Source: Paracoccus sp041927875 (GTDB lineage Bacteria; Pseudomonadota; Alphaproteobacteria; Rhodobacterales; Rhodobacteraceae). From it: a DNA stretch of 64,000 bases. Shown piece by piece: positions 1-8,699 of the stretch. The notes below the pieces were generated by a model. It worked only from the letters and a program-made list of their open reading frames with translations, did no database searches and was not told the DNA's origin. Within the stretch, counting starts at the first letter, position 1. Each line of letters begins with the position of its first letter. The DNA lies in NCBI RefSeq assembly GCF_041927875.1, contig NZ_JBHFHN010000004.1; one strand, 5' to 3'. The position numbers were made by a program, and so were the translations under genes.

Positions 1-169
1 CGGCGACTGGCGCGAGGCGATCCGCGCCGCGCAAGCCTCCGATTTCCTGAAAGACGCCTTGGGCGCGGACATGCACCGCACCTTCTGTGCCATCAAGGCC
101 GCCGAATATGCCCGCGTCGCCCGCACCATCGCGGATGTCGATTACGACCTGTATCTGCACACGGTCTAG
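1..169 (+). CDS. glutamine synthetase family protein, C-terminal fragment
   Basis: The window opens inside a plus-strand gene; the visible 55 codons end at a TAG at 167-169. The peptide contains EYARVARTIADVDYDLYLH, which resembles the C-terminal end of glutamine synthetase-family enzymes (GlnA3/GlnT or gamma-glutamylpolyamine synthetase type), where a helix followed by an E-Y-x-x-Y-L pattern closes the protein. Family members ligate ammonia or an amine to glutamate using ATP. The catalytic part lies outside the window, so the subtype cannot be decided. Reading frame and codon use match the neighbours. Confidence 0.75.
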   Translation, partial: GDWREAIRAAQASDFLKDALGADMHRTFCAIKAAEYARVARTIADVDYDLYLHTV

Positions 170-178
170 CCGGGCATG

Positions 179-208
179 AAAAAACCGGGGCAAGCGCGCT
201 TGCCCCGG
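179..208 (-). terminator. intrinsic terminator of the small minus-strand gene
   Basis: Positions 185-208 are a perfect 24-base palindrome (arm CCGGGGCAAGC) flanked at 179-184 by six A residues. On the minus strand this reads as a GC-rich hairpin followed by TTTTTT, so it terminates the gene ending at 233. It may also stop the incoming plus-strand transcript. Confidence 0.85.
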
Positions 209-232
209 CTGCATCTGCGCGGTGGCGCAGGA

Positions 233-559
233 TCAGGCGGCTTCGGCCTCGTCCATCTCGGCCAGCATCCGGCGTTCGCTTTCCTCGCGCGACAGCGCAA
301 CCGAGGTGCGAACACCCTTGGACACGAACTCCATCAGGCCCTTGACCACACGTTCATTGGGGTCGATGCCCGCGCAGGACAGCACTTCGCGCCCGTCGCG
401 CGACCGCGCCCAACGGGCGATCTGTTCCGGGCCATTGCCATATTTCTTGTCGTCGGCGATGGCGTCATCCAGCGCAGCCAGAACGACGGCGGCAAACAGC
501 TTGCGCGCACGCTGGCCTTGTTCATAGTTGAACGCCGACCCGTCAACAAAATCACGCAT
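233..559 (-). CDS. small conserved alphaproteobacterial protein (DUF6280-like)
   Basis: The product is 108 residues. ATG at 559 is preferred over a TTG one codon upstream because AAGGACC lies 5 bases before it. The protein is soluble, charged and helical, with a highly conserved-looking core (RKLFAAVVLAALDDAIADD, IARWARSRDGREVLSCAGID) and no signal peptide or membrane segment. I recognise it as a small conserved Rhodobacteraceae protein, probably the DUF6280 family, with no known function; the family name is from memory. It stands alone, is divergent from efp and is followed by a strong terminator. Confidence 0.75.
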   Translation of the reverse strand: MRDFVDGSAFNYEQGQRARKLFAAVVLAALDDAIADDKKYGNGPEQIARWARSRDGREVLSCAGIDPNERVVKGLMEFVSKGVRTSVALSREESERRMLAEMDEAEAA

Positions 560-724
560 CAACCTGGTCCTTCTTATTGCTCTTGCGTTTAGCGGTAACT
601 GCCGACATAGGCCGGACCCGCCGTGATTCGGTAATGTTTAATCCGAATGCCAGCCTTGCACGCGGCGCATGACGAGCGGATGACCGGCAAACAGGGTGCA
701 GTTCTGCGGCCCGTCCTGTGGCCG

Positions 725-753
725 TTGCCAGCAGACAACCGGCTGTATATAGG
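725..753 (+). promoter_or_regulatory. candidate efp promoter
   Basis: TTGCCA at 725-730 is followed after 17 bases by TATAGG at 748-753; a TATATA at 746-751 gives the alternative 15-base spacing. It lies about 50 bases before the efp start. A perfect 7-bp hairpin (765-771 with 775-781) sits in the resulting leader. Inferred from sequence only. Confidence 0.4.
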
Positions 754-802
754 TGCCAAATCCCGGCGATCAAGGATCGCCCCATCCCCCGATAGGTCGA
801 AC

Positions 803-1366
803 ATGCCCAAGATCAACGGCAACGAGATCCGCCCCGGCGCGGTTCTGGAACATGATGGCGGTCTGTGGGCCGCGGTAAAGGTCAACCACGTCAAGCCCGG
901 CAAGGGCGGCGCCTTTGCCCAGGTCGAACTGAAGAACCTGCGCGACGGCCGCAAGCTGAACGAACGCTTCCGGTCGGAAGACAAGGTTGACCAGGTTCAA
1001 CTGGACATGAAGGACCAGCAGTTCCTGTATGAAACCGACGGCAAGCTGGTGTTCATGGACAGCGAGACGTTCGAGCAGACCGAGCTGGACGCCGACCTGT
1101 TGGGCGACCGCCGCCCCTTTCTGCAAGACGGGATGATGGCCAGCATCCAGTATTTCGGCGATGAGGCCCTGGCGGTGTCGATCCCGCAGAAGGTCCGCTG
1201 CCGCGTGGTCGAGACCGAGCCGGTGGTCAAGGGCCAGACGGCGGCCAACAGCTACAAGCCCGCGATCCTGGACAATGGCGTGCGCATCATGGTGCCGCCC
1301 TTCATCGGCCAGGACGAGGAGATCATCGTTCATACCGAGTTCATGGAATATTCCGAACGCGCCTGA
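803..1366 (+). CDS. efp: translation elongation factor P
   Basis: The 187-residue product begins MPKINGNEIRPGAVLEHDGG and has the three beta-barrel domains of EF-P. It matches the usual family length of about 187. EF-P binds ribosomes stalled between the P and E sites and promotes peptide bonds at consecutive prolines. The N-terminal KOW-like domain carries the loop HVKPGKGGAF, whose lysine is the position modified in many bacteria. The frame is open upstream, but ATG at 803 is the start that gives the conserved N-terminus. It is transcribed alone, divergent from the small gene at 233-559 and convergent with dinB. Confidence 0.95.
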   Translation: MPKINGNEIRPGAVLEHDGGLWAAVKVNHVKPGKGGAFAQVELKNLRDGRKLNERFRSEDKVDQVQLDMKDQQFLYETDGKLVFMDSETFEQTELDADLLGDRRPFLQDGMMASIQYFGDEALAVSIPQKVRCRVVETEPVVKGQTAANSYKPAILDNGVRIMVPPFIGQDEEIIVHTEFMEYSERA

Positions 1367-1376
1367 ACCTTCGGTT

Positions 1377-1430
1377 GGATGAGTATTTGGGCAAAGAGGA
1401 AATCAGCAATTCCTCTTTGCAAAAATACTC
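1377..1430. terminator. long hairpin between convergent efp and dinB; repeated element copy 1
   Basis: Arms 1381-1401 (GAGTATTTGGGCAAAGAGGA plus A) and 1410-1430 pair at 19 of 21 positions around an 8-base loop. The element separates the convergent ends of efp and dinB and can act as a bidirectional terminator. A second set of the same sequences lies at 40518-40597 before glpK, so it is a dispersed repeat rather than a unique terminator. Confidence 0.75.
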
Positions 1431-2529
1431 ACAGCAACGGCAGTTGCGGGTCGCCGCCGCCGGACATGTCGAAATGCGACAGCGTGACTCCCAGCAGGCG
1501 CACGCCCGCCGGGTCGGCATGGACGGGCCGCAGCAGGTCAACCGCGACATCGGTTAGTTCCGCCGCGCCGCTCACCGGGTGATCCAGCGTGCGGGCGCGG
1601 GTGATCTGGCGGAAGTCGGCGTATTTCACCTTCAGCGTGACGGTGCGGGCGGTCAGCGACTTGGCCGCCGCCTGATCCCAGACCTTGCCCGCCAGCCGGG
1701 CCAAGGCGATCTGCATCTGGGCCAGGTCGAACAGGTCGGTGAAGAATGTCGTCTCGGACCCCAGCGATTTGCGTTCGCGGTCGGGGCGCACGGGGCGGTC
1801 GTCGATGCCCCGGCTGATCTGGTGGTAATAGCGCCCGGCCTTGCCGAAGCGGGCGGTCAGGGTGGTCTCGGGCTGGGCGCGCAGGTCGGCGCCGGTCAGG
1901 ATGCCCATCGCCTCCAGCTTGGCGGCCGTCGCCGGGCCGATGCCGTGAAAGCGCCCGACCGGCAGGGTCAGCACGAAATCCGGCCCGGCCTCGGGCGGGA
2001 TCACGAACAGGCCGTCGGGTTTTTTCTGATCCGAGGCGAGCTTGGCCAGGAACTTGTTATAGCTGACCCCCGCGCTTGCCGTCAGACCGGTTTCCGCGCG
2101 GATCGCGGCCCGGATCGCCTGGGCGACGCTGGTTGCGGATTGGCCGGGGGCCAGGCGGCCGGTCAGGTCCAGATAGGCCTCATCCAGTGACAGCGGTTCG
2201 ATCACCGGGGTGTGGCGGGCGAAGATCGCGCGGATCTGGGCGCTGACGGCGCGGTAGACCTCGAACCGGGGTTTGACGAAGATCAGATCGGGGCACAGCC
2301 GCGCCGCGGTGACCGAGGGCATGGCGCTGCGCACGCCAAAGCGGCGCGCCTCATAGCTGGCCGCCGCGACCACACCGCGCGCCCGTGCGCCGCCCACGGC
2401 CAGCGGGCGGCCGCGCAGGTCGGGGTTGTCGCGCTGTTCGACCGAGGCATAAAAGGCATCCATATCGACATGGATGATGCGGCGGATCTCGGGTCCGCGC
2501 GGGTGGGCGGGGTCGTCCTGGCCACTCAC
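1429..2529 (-). CDS. dinB: DNA polymerase IV (Y-family translesion polymerase)
   Basis: The 366-residue product starts with GTG at 2529. Near the N-terminus, HVDMDAFYASVEQRDNP is the first metal-binding motif of the DinB palm. LSLDEAYLDLT carries the second acidic pair, and the GVSYNKFLAKLASDQKKPDG region and a helix-hairpin-helix (GRFHGIGPATAAKL) follow. The little-finger domain ends the protein. It replicates past DNA lesions with low fidelity. Its start overlaps the ygfZ stop (GTGA), so it is the third gene of a translationally coupled operon. No beta-clamp motif was firmly identified at the C-terminus. No LexA box was located because the promoter lies upstream of the transporter gene. Confidence 0.95.
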   Translation of the reverse strand: MSGQDDPAHPRGPEIRRIIHVDMDAFYASVEQRDNPDLRGRPLAVGGARARGVVAAASYEARRFGVRSAMPSVTAARLCPDLIFVKPRFEVYRAVSAQIRAIFARHTPVIEPLSLDEAYLDLTGRLAPGQSATSVAQAIRAAIRAETGLTASAGVSYNKFLAKLASDQKKPDGLFVIPPEAGPDFVLTLPVGRFHGIGPATAAKLEAMGILTGADLRAQPETTLTARFGKAGRYYHQISRGIDDRPVRPDRERKSLGSETTFFTDLFDLAQMQIALARLAGKVWDQAAAKSLTARTVTLKVKYADFRQITRARTLDHPVSGAAELTDVAVDLLRPVHADPAGVRLLGVTLSHFDMSGGGDPQLPLL

Positions 2530-3281
2530 GCCGGAGGGGCGGCCGTGATCTGCGCCGTTCCTGCGGTCAGCCCCGGTCCGATCCGGTCAAAGCGAAGATG
2601 GGCGATGCCCCGGCCGCCGGATTGGGTAAAGATCACCCCGGCCTCGCGCCCGTCGGCCATGGTGATGGGCATGCCGGGCGGGGCGCTGCCGTCGATGTCG
2701 ACGGTGAGAAGCCCCTTGGCAAGCTGGGTCTTGTGCTTCATCCGGGCCGTCACCTCTTGCCCGACATAGCAGCCCTTGCGGAAATCGACGCCGTTCAGGC
2801 GCTCGAACCCGGCCTCCAGAATATAGCTGTCAGGCGTCAGTTCGATGCCGGTTTCGGGGATGCAATGCGCGACCCGGATCGCATCCCAATCGCTGCCGTC
2901 ATCGCCCGCCATGCCATAGGCACGCCAGCCAAGCGCCGGGTGGCGCGGGTCGGGATGCGCGCCATCGGGCGCCGGGCCGGTGCCACGCGCGACCGGCGTG
3001 TCGGTCAGCGCCAGATTGACGGCGGCGCGCAGGCGATACATCGACAGGCGGCGCAACAGCGCGTCGGCCTGATGTTCGGCTACGTCCAGCGCATAGCCGC
3101 CCGGCTGCGGAAGGATGAAGAAATCGGCCAGATACTTGCCCTGCGGAGTCAGCATCGCGGCATAGATCGGGGCGTCCGTGGCCTTGCGAATGTCGTTCGT
3201 GACCAGCCCTTGCAGGTAGTGGGCGGCATCCGGGCCGGTCACGGCGATCAGGCGGCGATCGTGCAAGGTGGAAGTGGTCAT
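2526..3281 (-). CDS. ygfZ: folate-binding protein YgfZ (Fe-S cluster maintenance)
   Basis: The 251-residue product resembles the GcvT aminomethyltransferase fold and contains the diagnostic KGCYVGQE motif, whose cysteine is essential in YgfZ. The N-terminus (LIAVTGPDAAHYLQGLVTND) is the usual folate-binding protein start. YgfZ uses tetrahydrofolate to support assembly or repair of certain iron-sulfur enzymes. The gene overlaps the transporter stop by four bases (ATGA) and the dinB start by four bases, so all three are probably one transcript. There is no obvious functional link between the three products. Confidence 0.93.
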   Translation of the reverse strand: MTTSTLHDRRLIAVTGPDAAHYLQGLVTNDIRKATDAPIYAAMLTPQGKYLADFFILPQPGGYALDVAEHQADALLRRLSMYRLRAAVNLALTDTPVARGTGPAPDGAHPDPRHPALGWRAYGMAGDDGSDWDAIRVAHCIPETGIELTPDSYILEAGFERLNGVDFRKGCYVGQEVTARMKHKTQLAKGLLTVDIDGSAPPGMPITMADGREAGVIFTQSGGRGIAHLRFDRIGPGLTAGTAQITAAPPA

Positions 3282-5023
3282 GCAGGGTCTCCGAACTGAA
3301 GGGCGCAGAGGCTGGCGTAAAGCCCGCCCTGTGCCAACAGATCGTCATGGCGACCCTGTTCCACAACCCGTCCGGCCTCGATCACCACGATCTTGTCAGC
3401 CTGCCGCACCGTCGACAGCCGATGCGCGATGACCAGCGTGGTGCGGCCGCGCGACAGATCCTCAAGCGCGGTCTGCACCAGCCGTTCGGATGCGGCATCC
3501 AGCGCGCTTGTCGCCTCGTCCAGCATCAGGATCGGCGCATCGCGCAGCAGCGCGCGGGCGATGGCGACGCGCTGCCGCTGACCCCCAGACAGCGCCGAGC
3601 CGCGCGGCCCGGCGGGGGTCTCCACCCCTTGCGGCAGCCCAGACAGGAAGTCGCTGACATGGGCGGCGGTCAGCGCGCGGTCCAGCGCCTCGGGTGCAAC
3701 GGGGCGACCCAGAATGACGTTTTCGCGGATGGTTTCGTCAAACAGCGCGGCTTCCTGCGTGACCATAGACAGCATGTCGCGCAGATCGGTGATCGCCATG
3801 TCGCGGGTGTCGACGCCGCCGATGGTGACGCGCCCGCTGCCCGGATCGACCAGCCGCGCCAGCAGGTTGAACACCGTTGACTTGCCCGCGCCAGAGGGGC
3901 CGACCAGGGCGGTGGTCTGCCCGGCCTCGGCGGTAAAGCTGAGACCGTTCAGCACCGCCAGATCGCCATAGGACAGATGCACATCCTCAAGCCGGATCGT
4001 GGTGTCGGTGGGTGCCGGGCGGGGTTGCGCCGGGCTGGTGATCGTCGCGCGGGTGTCGAACAGCCGATACAGCCGTTCCAGACTGGCCGCCGCGATCTGC
4101 CAGGTGCCGGTCAGCCCGCCCAGACGGCGCAGCGGCTGAAAGGCCAGCGACATGGCCGCGAAGAAGGACATGAAGTCGCCCACCGTGCGGGTGCCGGCCA
4201 CGATCTCGCGCCCTGACAGCATCAGCACCCCGAAAAAGCCAAGCCCGGTCACCACGTCGATCAGCGCCGGGATCGCCGCGTTCGAGGCTGCCATCTTCAC
4301 CTCGGCCTTGCGGATCATCTCGACGATGCCGGCAAAGCGGCCGATCTGGTAATCCTCCATCCGGTTCAGCTTGACGGCGTTGATGCCGTGCAGAACCTCA
4401 TCCAGACGGGTGGCGCGGGCACTGGCATTGGCGCGGGTCTGGCGCATCTTGGTGCGGATGTAGCGCTGCACCGCCAGCGTCGGCAGGATCAGCAGCGGCG
4501 CCCCGATCAGCGCGGTCAGCGTCCATTTCGGATCGACTGCAAGCGCCACGGCGAACAGCGACACCAGCGACACGACATCGCGACCGGCCCCGGTGATGAA
4601 GGTCGACCAGACGCCCTGCACCGCGATCGTGTCGCCCTGCACCCGCTCGATCAGCGCGCCGGGCGGGTTCTTCTGAAAGAACGGCCCGTCCAGCGCCATC
4701 AGATGCCGCATCAGATCGGTCTGCATCTGGGTCGACACCGCCAGCGACGCCTTGGTCAGCAGCGCGCGGTTCACGACGGATGTGATGGCGCGGATCAGGA
4801 ACAGGCCGAAGATCGCGCCGCCGACGATCCAGATCGCGCCGGTATCGCCGCCCTGAAACACCCGGTCGAACAGCGGCTTCAGCAACCACGACAGCGCCGC
4901 CAGGGTCGAGCCTTCGATCACCATGAACAGCATGGCCAGTGCCATGGTGGGCGTGTGGCCGCGCAAATAATCGCGCCACATGCGCGAAAACAGCACGCGC
5001 GAGGAATAGGGGGCGTCGTCCAT
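3278..5023 (-). CDS. ABC exporter, fused permease-ATPase (MsbA/LmrA type)
   Basis: The product is 581 residues from ATG at 5023, chosen because GGAGTG lies 4 bases upstream; the frame stays open further upstream. The N-terminal half has six predicted membrane segments. The C-terminal half has Walker A (GPSGAGKST), the signature ALSGGQRQR, Walker B (ILMLDEATSALD) and the switch histidine (VIAHRLST). This is a half-transporter working as a homodimer. Similarity is closest to MsbA-like lipid A or lipid flippases, but substrate cannot be read from sequence. It is the first gene of the operon with ygfZ and dinB. Confidence 0.9.
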   Translation of the reverse strand: MDDAPYSSRVLFSRMWRDYLRGHTPTMALAMLFMVIEGSTLAALSWLLKPLFDRVFQGGDTGAIWIVGGAIFGLFLIRAITSVVNRALLTKASLAVSTQMQTDLMRHLMALDGPFFQKNPPGALIERVQGDTIAVQGVWSTFITGAGRDVVSLVSLFAVALAVDPKWTLTALIGAPLLILPTLAVQRYIRTKMRQTRANASARATRLDEVLHGINAVKLNRMEDYQIGRFAGIVEMIRKAEVKMAASNAAIPALIDVVTGLGFFGVLMLSGREIVAGTRTVGDFMSFFAAMSLAFQPLRRLGGLTGTWQIAAASLERLYRLFDTRATITSPAQPRPAPTDTTIRLEDVHLSYGDLAVLNGLSFTAEAGQTTALVGPSGAGKSTVFNLLARLVDPGSGRVTIGGVDTRDMAITDLRDMLSMVTQEAALFDETIRENVILGRPVAPEALDRALTAAHVSDFLSGLPQGVETPAGPRGSALSGGQRQRVAIARALLRDAPILMLDEATSALDAASERLVQTALEDLSRGRTTLVIAHRLSTVRQADKIVVIEAGRVVEQGRHDDLLAQGGLYASLCALQFGDPA

Positions 5024-5156
5024 CGTCACTCCTTCACGGCGGTTGTGCGCGAAAACATCGCGCCGGGCAAGGCGTTGCGGCCCATGGCCCTTGCCCTTGG
5101 CCTCGGCTGGCCCTAAGAAGCGCACGGCCCCGATGGGGGGCGTTCAGGGGGGCAGG

Positions 5157-6416
5157 ATGGCGCTTCTCGTCATGAAGTTTGGCGGCACCTCGGTGGCCGA
5201 TCTCGACCGCATCCGCAATGCGGCCGAAAAGGTCCGGCGCGAGGTCGAGCGCGGCTACGATGTCATCGTCATTGTCAGCGCGATGTCGGGCAAGACCAAT
5301 GAGCTGGTCGGCTGGGTCGAACAGACCTCGCCCCTGTTCGATGCGCGCGAATATGATGCAGTGGTCAGCAGCGGCGAGAATGTGACCGCCGGGCTGATGG
5401 CGCTGACGCTTCAGGAAATGGGCGTGCCGGCGCGGTCGTGGCAGGGTTGGCAGGTGCCGATCATGACCACCGCCCAGCACGGCGCGGCGCGGTTCGTGGA
5501 CATTCCGCGCGCCAATATCGACGCCAAGTTCGCCGAGGGCATGAAGGTCGCCGTGGTCGCCGGTTTCCAGGGCATCGCGCCCGACAACCGCATCACCACC
5601 CTGGGCCGCGGCGGGTCCGACACCACCGCCGTTGCCTTTGCCGCCGCCTTTGGCGCCGAACGCTGCGACATCTATACCGACGTGGATGGCGTCTATACCA
5701 CCGACCCGCGCATCAGCGGCAAGGCGCGCAAGCTGTCCAAGATCGCGTTCGAGGAAATGCTGGAACTGGCCAGCCTGGGCGCCAAGGTTCTGCAAACCCG
5801 GTCGGTCGAACTGGCGATGCGCTACAAGGTGCGGCTGCGGGTGCTGTCGTCCTTTGAGGATACCGACGAAAACTCTGGCACTTTGGTCTGCGACGAGGAT
5901 GAAATCATGGAATCGAAAGTCGTTTCTGGCGTCGCCTATTCGCGCGACGAGGCCAAGATCACCCTGGTGACGGTCGAGGACCGGCCCGGCATTTCCGCCG
6001 CCATCTTCGCGCCGCTGGCCGATGCGGGCGTGAATGTCGACATGATCGTGCAGAACATTTCGGAAAAGGATTATGACGATCACCCCGGTTCGGTGACCGA
6101 CATGACCTTCTCTTGCCCGATCAACCAGGTCGCCCGCGCCAAGAAGGCGATGGAGGATGCCAAGGCCGCCGGTCAGATCGCCTATGACGATCTGGTGGTC
6201 GATACCGATGTGGCCAAGGTCTCGGTCGTGGGCATCGGGATGCGGTCACACGCCGGTGTCGCGGCGCGAATGTTCAAGGCGCTGGCTGCCGAAAACATCA
6301 ACATCAAGGTCATCGCCACGTCCGAGATCAAGATTTCGGTGCTGATCGACCGGAAATATATGGAACTGGCCGTGCAGGCCCTGCATGATGCCTTTGAACT
6401 GGAAAAGGCGTCCTGA
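5157..6416 (+). CDS. lysC: aspartate kinase
   Basis: The 419-residue product phosphorylates aspartate, the entry step to lysine, threonine, methionine and diaminopimelate. It begins MALLVMKFGGTSVAD, the KFGGTS nucleotide-binding motif. GRGGSDTTAVAFAAAFGAE forms the kinase core and the YTDVDGVYTTDPR substrate motif follows. Two ACT domains (from about residue 265) provide allosteric feedback sites. The ATG at 5157 with AGG just upstream gives the expected N-terminus; the frame is open 5-prime to this. A within-gene start for a separate beta subunit is possible but was not established. ptsP follows after 36 bases. Confidence 0.96.
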   Translation: MALLVMKFGGTSVADLDRIRNAAEKVRREVERGYDVIVIVSAMSGKTNELVGWVEQTSPLFDAREYDAVVSSGENVTAGLMALTLQEMGVPARSWQGWQVPIMTTAQHGAARFVDIPRANIDAKFAEGMKVAVVAGFQGIAPDNRITTLGRGGSDTTAVAFAAAFGAERCDIYTDVDGVYTTDPRISGKARKLSKIAFEEMLELASLGAKVLQTRSVELAMRYKVRLRVLSSFEDTDENSGTLVCDEDEIMESKVVSGVAYSRDEAKITLVTVEDRPGISAAIFAPLADAGVNVDMIVQNISEKDYDDHPGSVTDMTFSCPINQVARAKKAMEDAKAAGQIAYDDLVVDTDVAKVSVVGIGMRSHAGVAARMFKALAAENINIKVIATSEIKISVLIDRKYMELAVQALHDAFELEKAS

Positions 6417-6452
6417 TCGCGCGGGGCGCGCCCCAACACGAGGCCTGACCCG

Positions 6453-8699
6453 ATGCCGGAGCGCAGCGAAAGCGACAGCCGCAAACTGCTAAGGCGGCTG
6501 CGCGATACGCTGGCGATGCCCGGCAAGGGGCAGGATCGGCTGGACCGGATCACCGATCTGATCGCCGATTCCATGCAGTCCGAGGTCTGCTCGGTCTATC
6601 TGTTCCGCGATGCCGATACGTTGGAACTGTGCGCGACCGAGGGGCTGAAGCCCGAATCCGTCCACCAGACCCGGCTGCGCATCGGCGAGGGGCTGGTTGG
6701 CCGCGTCGCCCGCCACGCCACGCCCATCAACACCGCGAATGCCCCCGCCGAAAAGGGCTTCCGTTACATGCCCGAAACCGGGGAGGAGATTTATTCATCC
6801 TTCCTGGGCGTCCCGATCCAGCGCATCGGTGAGGTGACCGGGGTTCTGGTGGTGCAGTCCAAGACCGCCCGCCAGTTTTCCGAGGATGAGGTCTACGGGC
6901 TTGAGGTCGTGGCGATGGTTCTGGCCGAAATGGCCGAACTGGGCGCTTTCTTGACCGATGGCAGCACCGCCGTGCATACCTATCCGGTGGTCTTTCGCGG
7001 CGCGACCGGGCAAGAGGGCGCGACCGAAGGCCGGGTCTGGCTGCACGAGCCGCGCGTGGTCATCACCAATCCCGTCGCCGACGACCCCGAGGCCGAGACC
7101 CGCCGCCTGATCGACGGGATCGAGACCCTGCGCGTTCAGATCGACGCGATGCTGGCCGAAACCGATGGCGGCGAAAACCGCACCATCCTGGAAACCTACA
7201 AGATGCTGGCGCATTCGCGCAGCTGGCAGCGCCGCATGTGCGAGGATATCGGCTTGGGCTTGTCGGCGGAAGCGGCGGTCGAGAAGGAACAATCCTCGAC
7301 CCGCGCGCGGATGCAGCAATCGCCCGACCCCTATCTGCGCGACCGGTTGCACGATCTGGACGATCTGGCGAACCGGCTGCTGCGCATCCTGACCGGGCAG
7401 GGGGCCGATACCGGCGCCGCGATGCCCGACAATCCGGTGCTGGTGGCGCGCAATATCGGCCCGGCGGAACTGCTGGAATATGGCCGCAAGCTGCGCGGCG
7501 TGGTGCTTGAGGAAGGGTCGGTCGGCAGCCACGCGGCGGTGGTGGCGCGGGCGCTGTCGATCCCGCTGGTGATCCATGCGGCGGGGATCGTGGCCGAGGC
7601 GCTGAACGGCAATCCGATTCTGGTCGACGGCGACATGGGCGTGGTTCATCTGCGCCCCGAGGATGCCGTGGCTGCCGCCTTCCGCGACAAGATCGCCATG
7701 CAGGCCGAGGCGCTGAAACGCTATGCCAGCCTGCGCGACCTGCCGGCGGTGTCGGCTGACGGGCAGCGGGTGGCACTGGTGATGAACGCCGGGCTGATGG
7801 CCGATCTGCCCTCGCTGGCCGGGTCGGGGGCCGAGGGGGTGGGGCTGTTCCGCACCGAATTGCAGTTCCTGACCCGTTCGCGCGTGCCGCGACGGGGTGA
7901 ACTGGCGGCGCTGTATCGCCGGGTTCTGAAAGCGGCCGATGGCAAGCGCGTGGTGTTCCGCACGCTGGACATCGGGTCCGACAAGGTGCTGCCCTATATG
8001 AAACCCCAGGATGAGCCGAACCCCGCGATGGGCTGGCGCGCGATCCGGGTGGGGCTGGACAAGCGCGGCGTGTTGCGGATGCAGTTGCAGGCGCTGATCC
8101 GCGCCGCCGAGGGCGGGCCGCTGAGCGTCATGTTCCCCTTTGTCGCCATCCCGGCCGAGTTCGACGCCGCCCGCCAGATGCTGCTGGACGAGGTGCAGGC
8201 CGAGGCCCGGCTGGGCCATGCCGTGCCCGAACGGCTGGAAATCGGCGCGATGATTGAGACGCCTTCGATGGCCTTCGCGCCTGACAGCTTTTTCCAGTCC
8301 TGCGATTTCGTGTCGATTGGCGGCAACGACCTGAAACAGTTCTTCTTTGCCGCCGACCGCGAAAACGAACGGGTGCGGCGGCGCTATGACATGCTGGAAC
8401 CCAGTTATCTGGCGATGCTGCGCCAGATCATCGCGCGCTGCCGCGACAATGGCACCAGCCTGTCCTTCTGCGGCGAGGACGCGGGCCGCCCGATCGAGGC
8501 GCTGACCCTGGCCGCGCTTGGTGTGCCGATGCTGTCGATGCGTCCGGCCTCGATCGGGCCGGTCAAGCATCTGATCCGGCACACCGATCTGGCAGGGCTG
8601 GCGGAACGGGTGGCCGAACGCGCGGCCCAGCCGGGGGTAACGGGCGCGCAGATGCGTCAGGCTGTGGCCGAGTTTCTGGCGCGGTCGGCGGCCTCTTGA
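6453..8699 (+). CDS. ptsP: PTS-Ntr enzyme I (GAF domain plus PEP phosphotransferase)
   Basis: The 748-residue product has an N-terminal GAF domain (about residues 20-160) and an enzyme I body. The active histidine is in GSVGSHAAVVARA, and the PEP-binding TIM barrel carries GLFRTELQFL and a C-terminal CGEDAGRP region where sugar-type EI has CGE(M/L)AGD. EI-Ntr takes phosphate from PEP and passes it to NPr and then EIIA-Ntr, linking nitrogen status (glutamine sensed by GAF) to regulation rather than sugar uptake. The lysC-ptsP order is common in alphaproteobacteria. Its end overlaps the convergent LysR gene by 43 bases. Confidence 0.94.
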   Translation: MPERSESDSRKLLRRLRDTLAMPGKGQDRLDRITDLIADSMQSEVCSVYLFRDADTLELCATEGLKPESVHQTRLRIGEGLVGRVARHATPINTANAPAEKGFRYMPETGEEIYSSFLGVPIQRIGEVTGVLVVQSKTARQFSEDEVYGLEVVAMVLAEMAELGAFLTDGSTAVHTYPVVFRGATGQEGATEGRVWLHEPRVVITNPVADDPEAETRRLIDGIETLRVQIDAMLAETDGGENRTILETYKMLAHSRSWQRRMCEDIGLGLSAEAAVEKEQSSTRARMQQSPDPYLRDRLHDLDDLANRLLRILTGQGADTGAAMPDNPVLVARNIGPAELLEYGRKLRGVVLEEGSVGSHAAVVARALSIPLVIHAAGIVAEALNGNPILVDGDMGVVHLRPEDAVAAAFRDKIAMQAEALKRYASLRDLPAVSADGQRVALVMNAGLMADLPSLAGSGAEGVGLFRTELQFLTRSRVPRRGELAALYRRVLKAADGKRVVFRTLDIGSDKVLPYMKPQDEPNPAMGWRAIRVGLDKRGVLRMQLQALIRAAEGGPLSVMFPFVAIPAEFDAARQMLLDEVQAEARLGHAVPERLEIGAMIETPSMAFAPDSFFQSCDFVSIGGNDLKQFFFAADRENERVRRRYDMLEPSYLAMLRQIIARCRDNGTSLSFCGEDAGRPIEALTLAALGVPMLSMRPASIGPVKHLIRHTDLAGLAERVAERAAQPGVTGAQMRQAVAEFLARSAAS

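Noticed and set aside
3278..5125. Longer N-terminus for the MsbA-like transporter (start at 5125)
   Set aside because: The extra 34 residues are basic and unlike the family, while ATG at 5023 has GGAGTG at good spacing.
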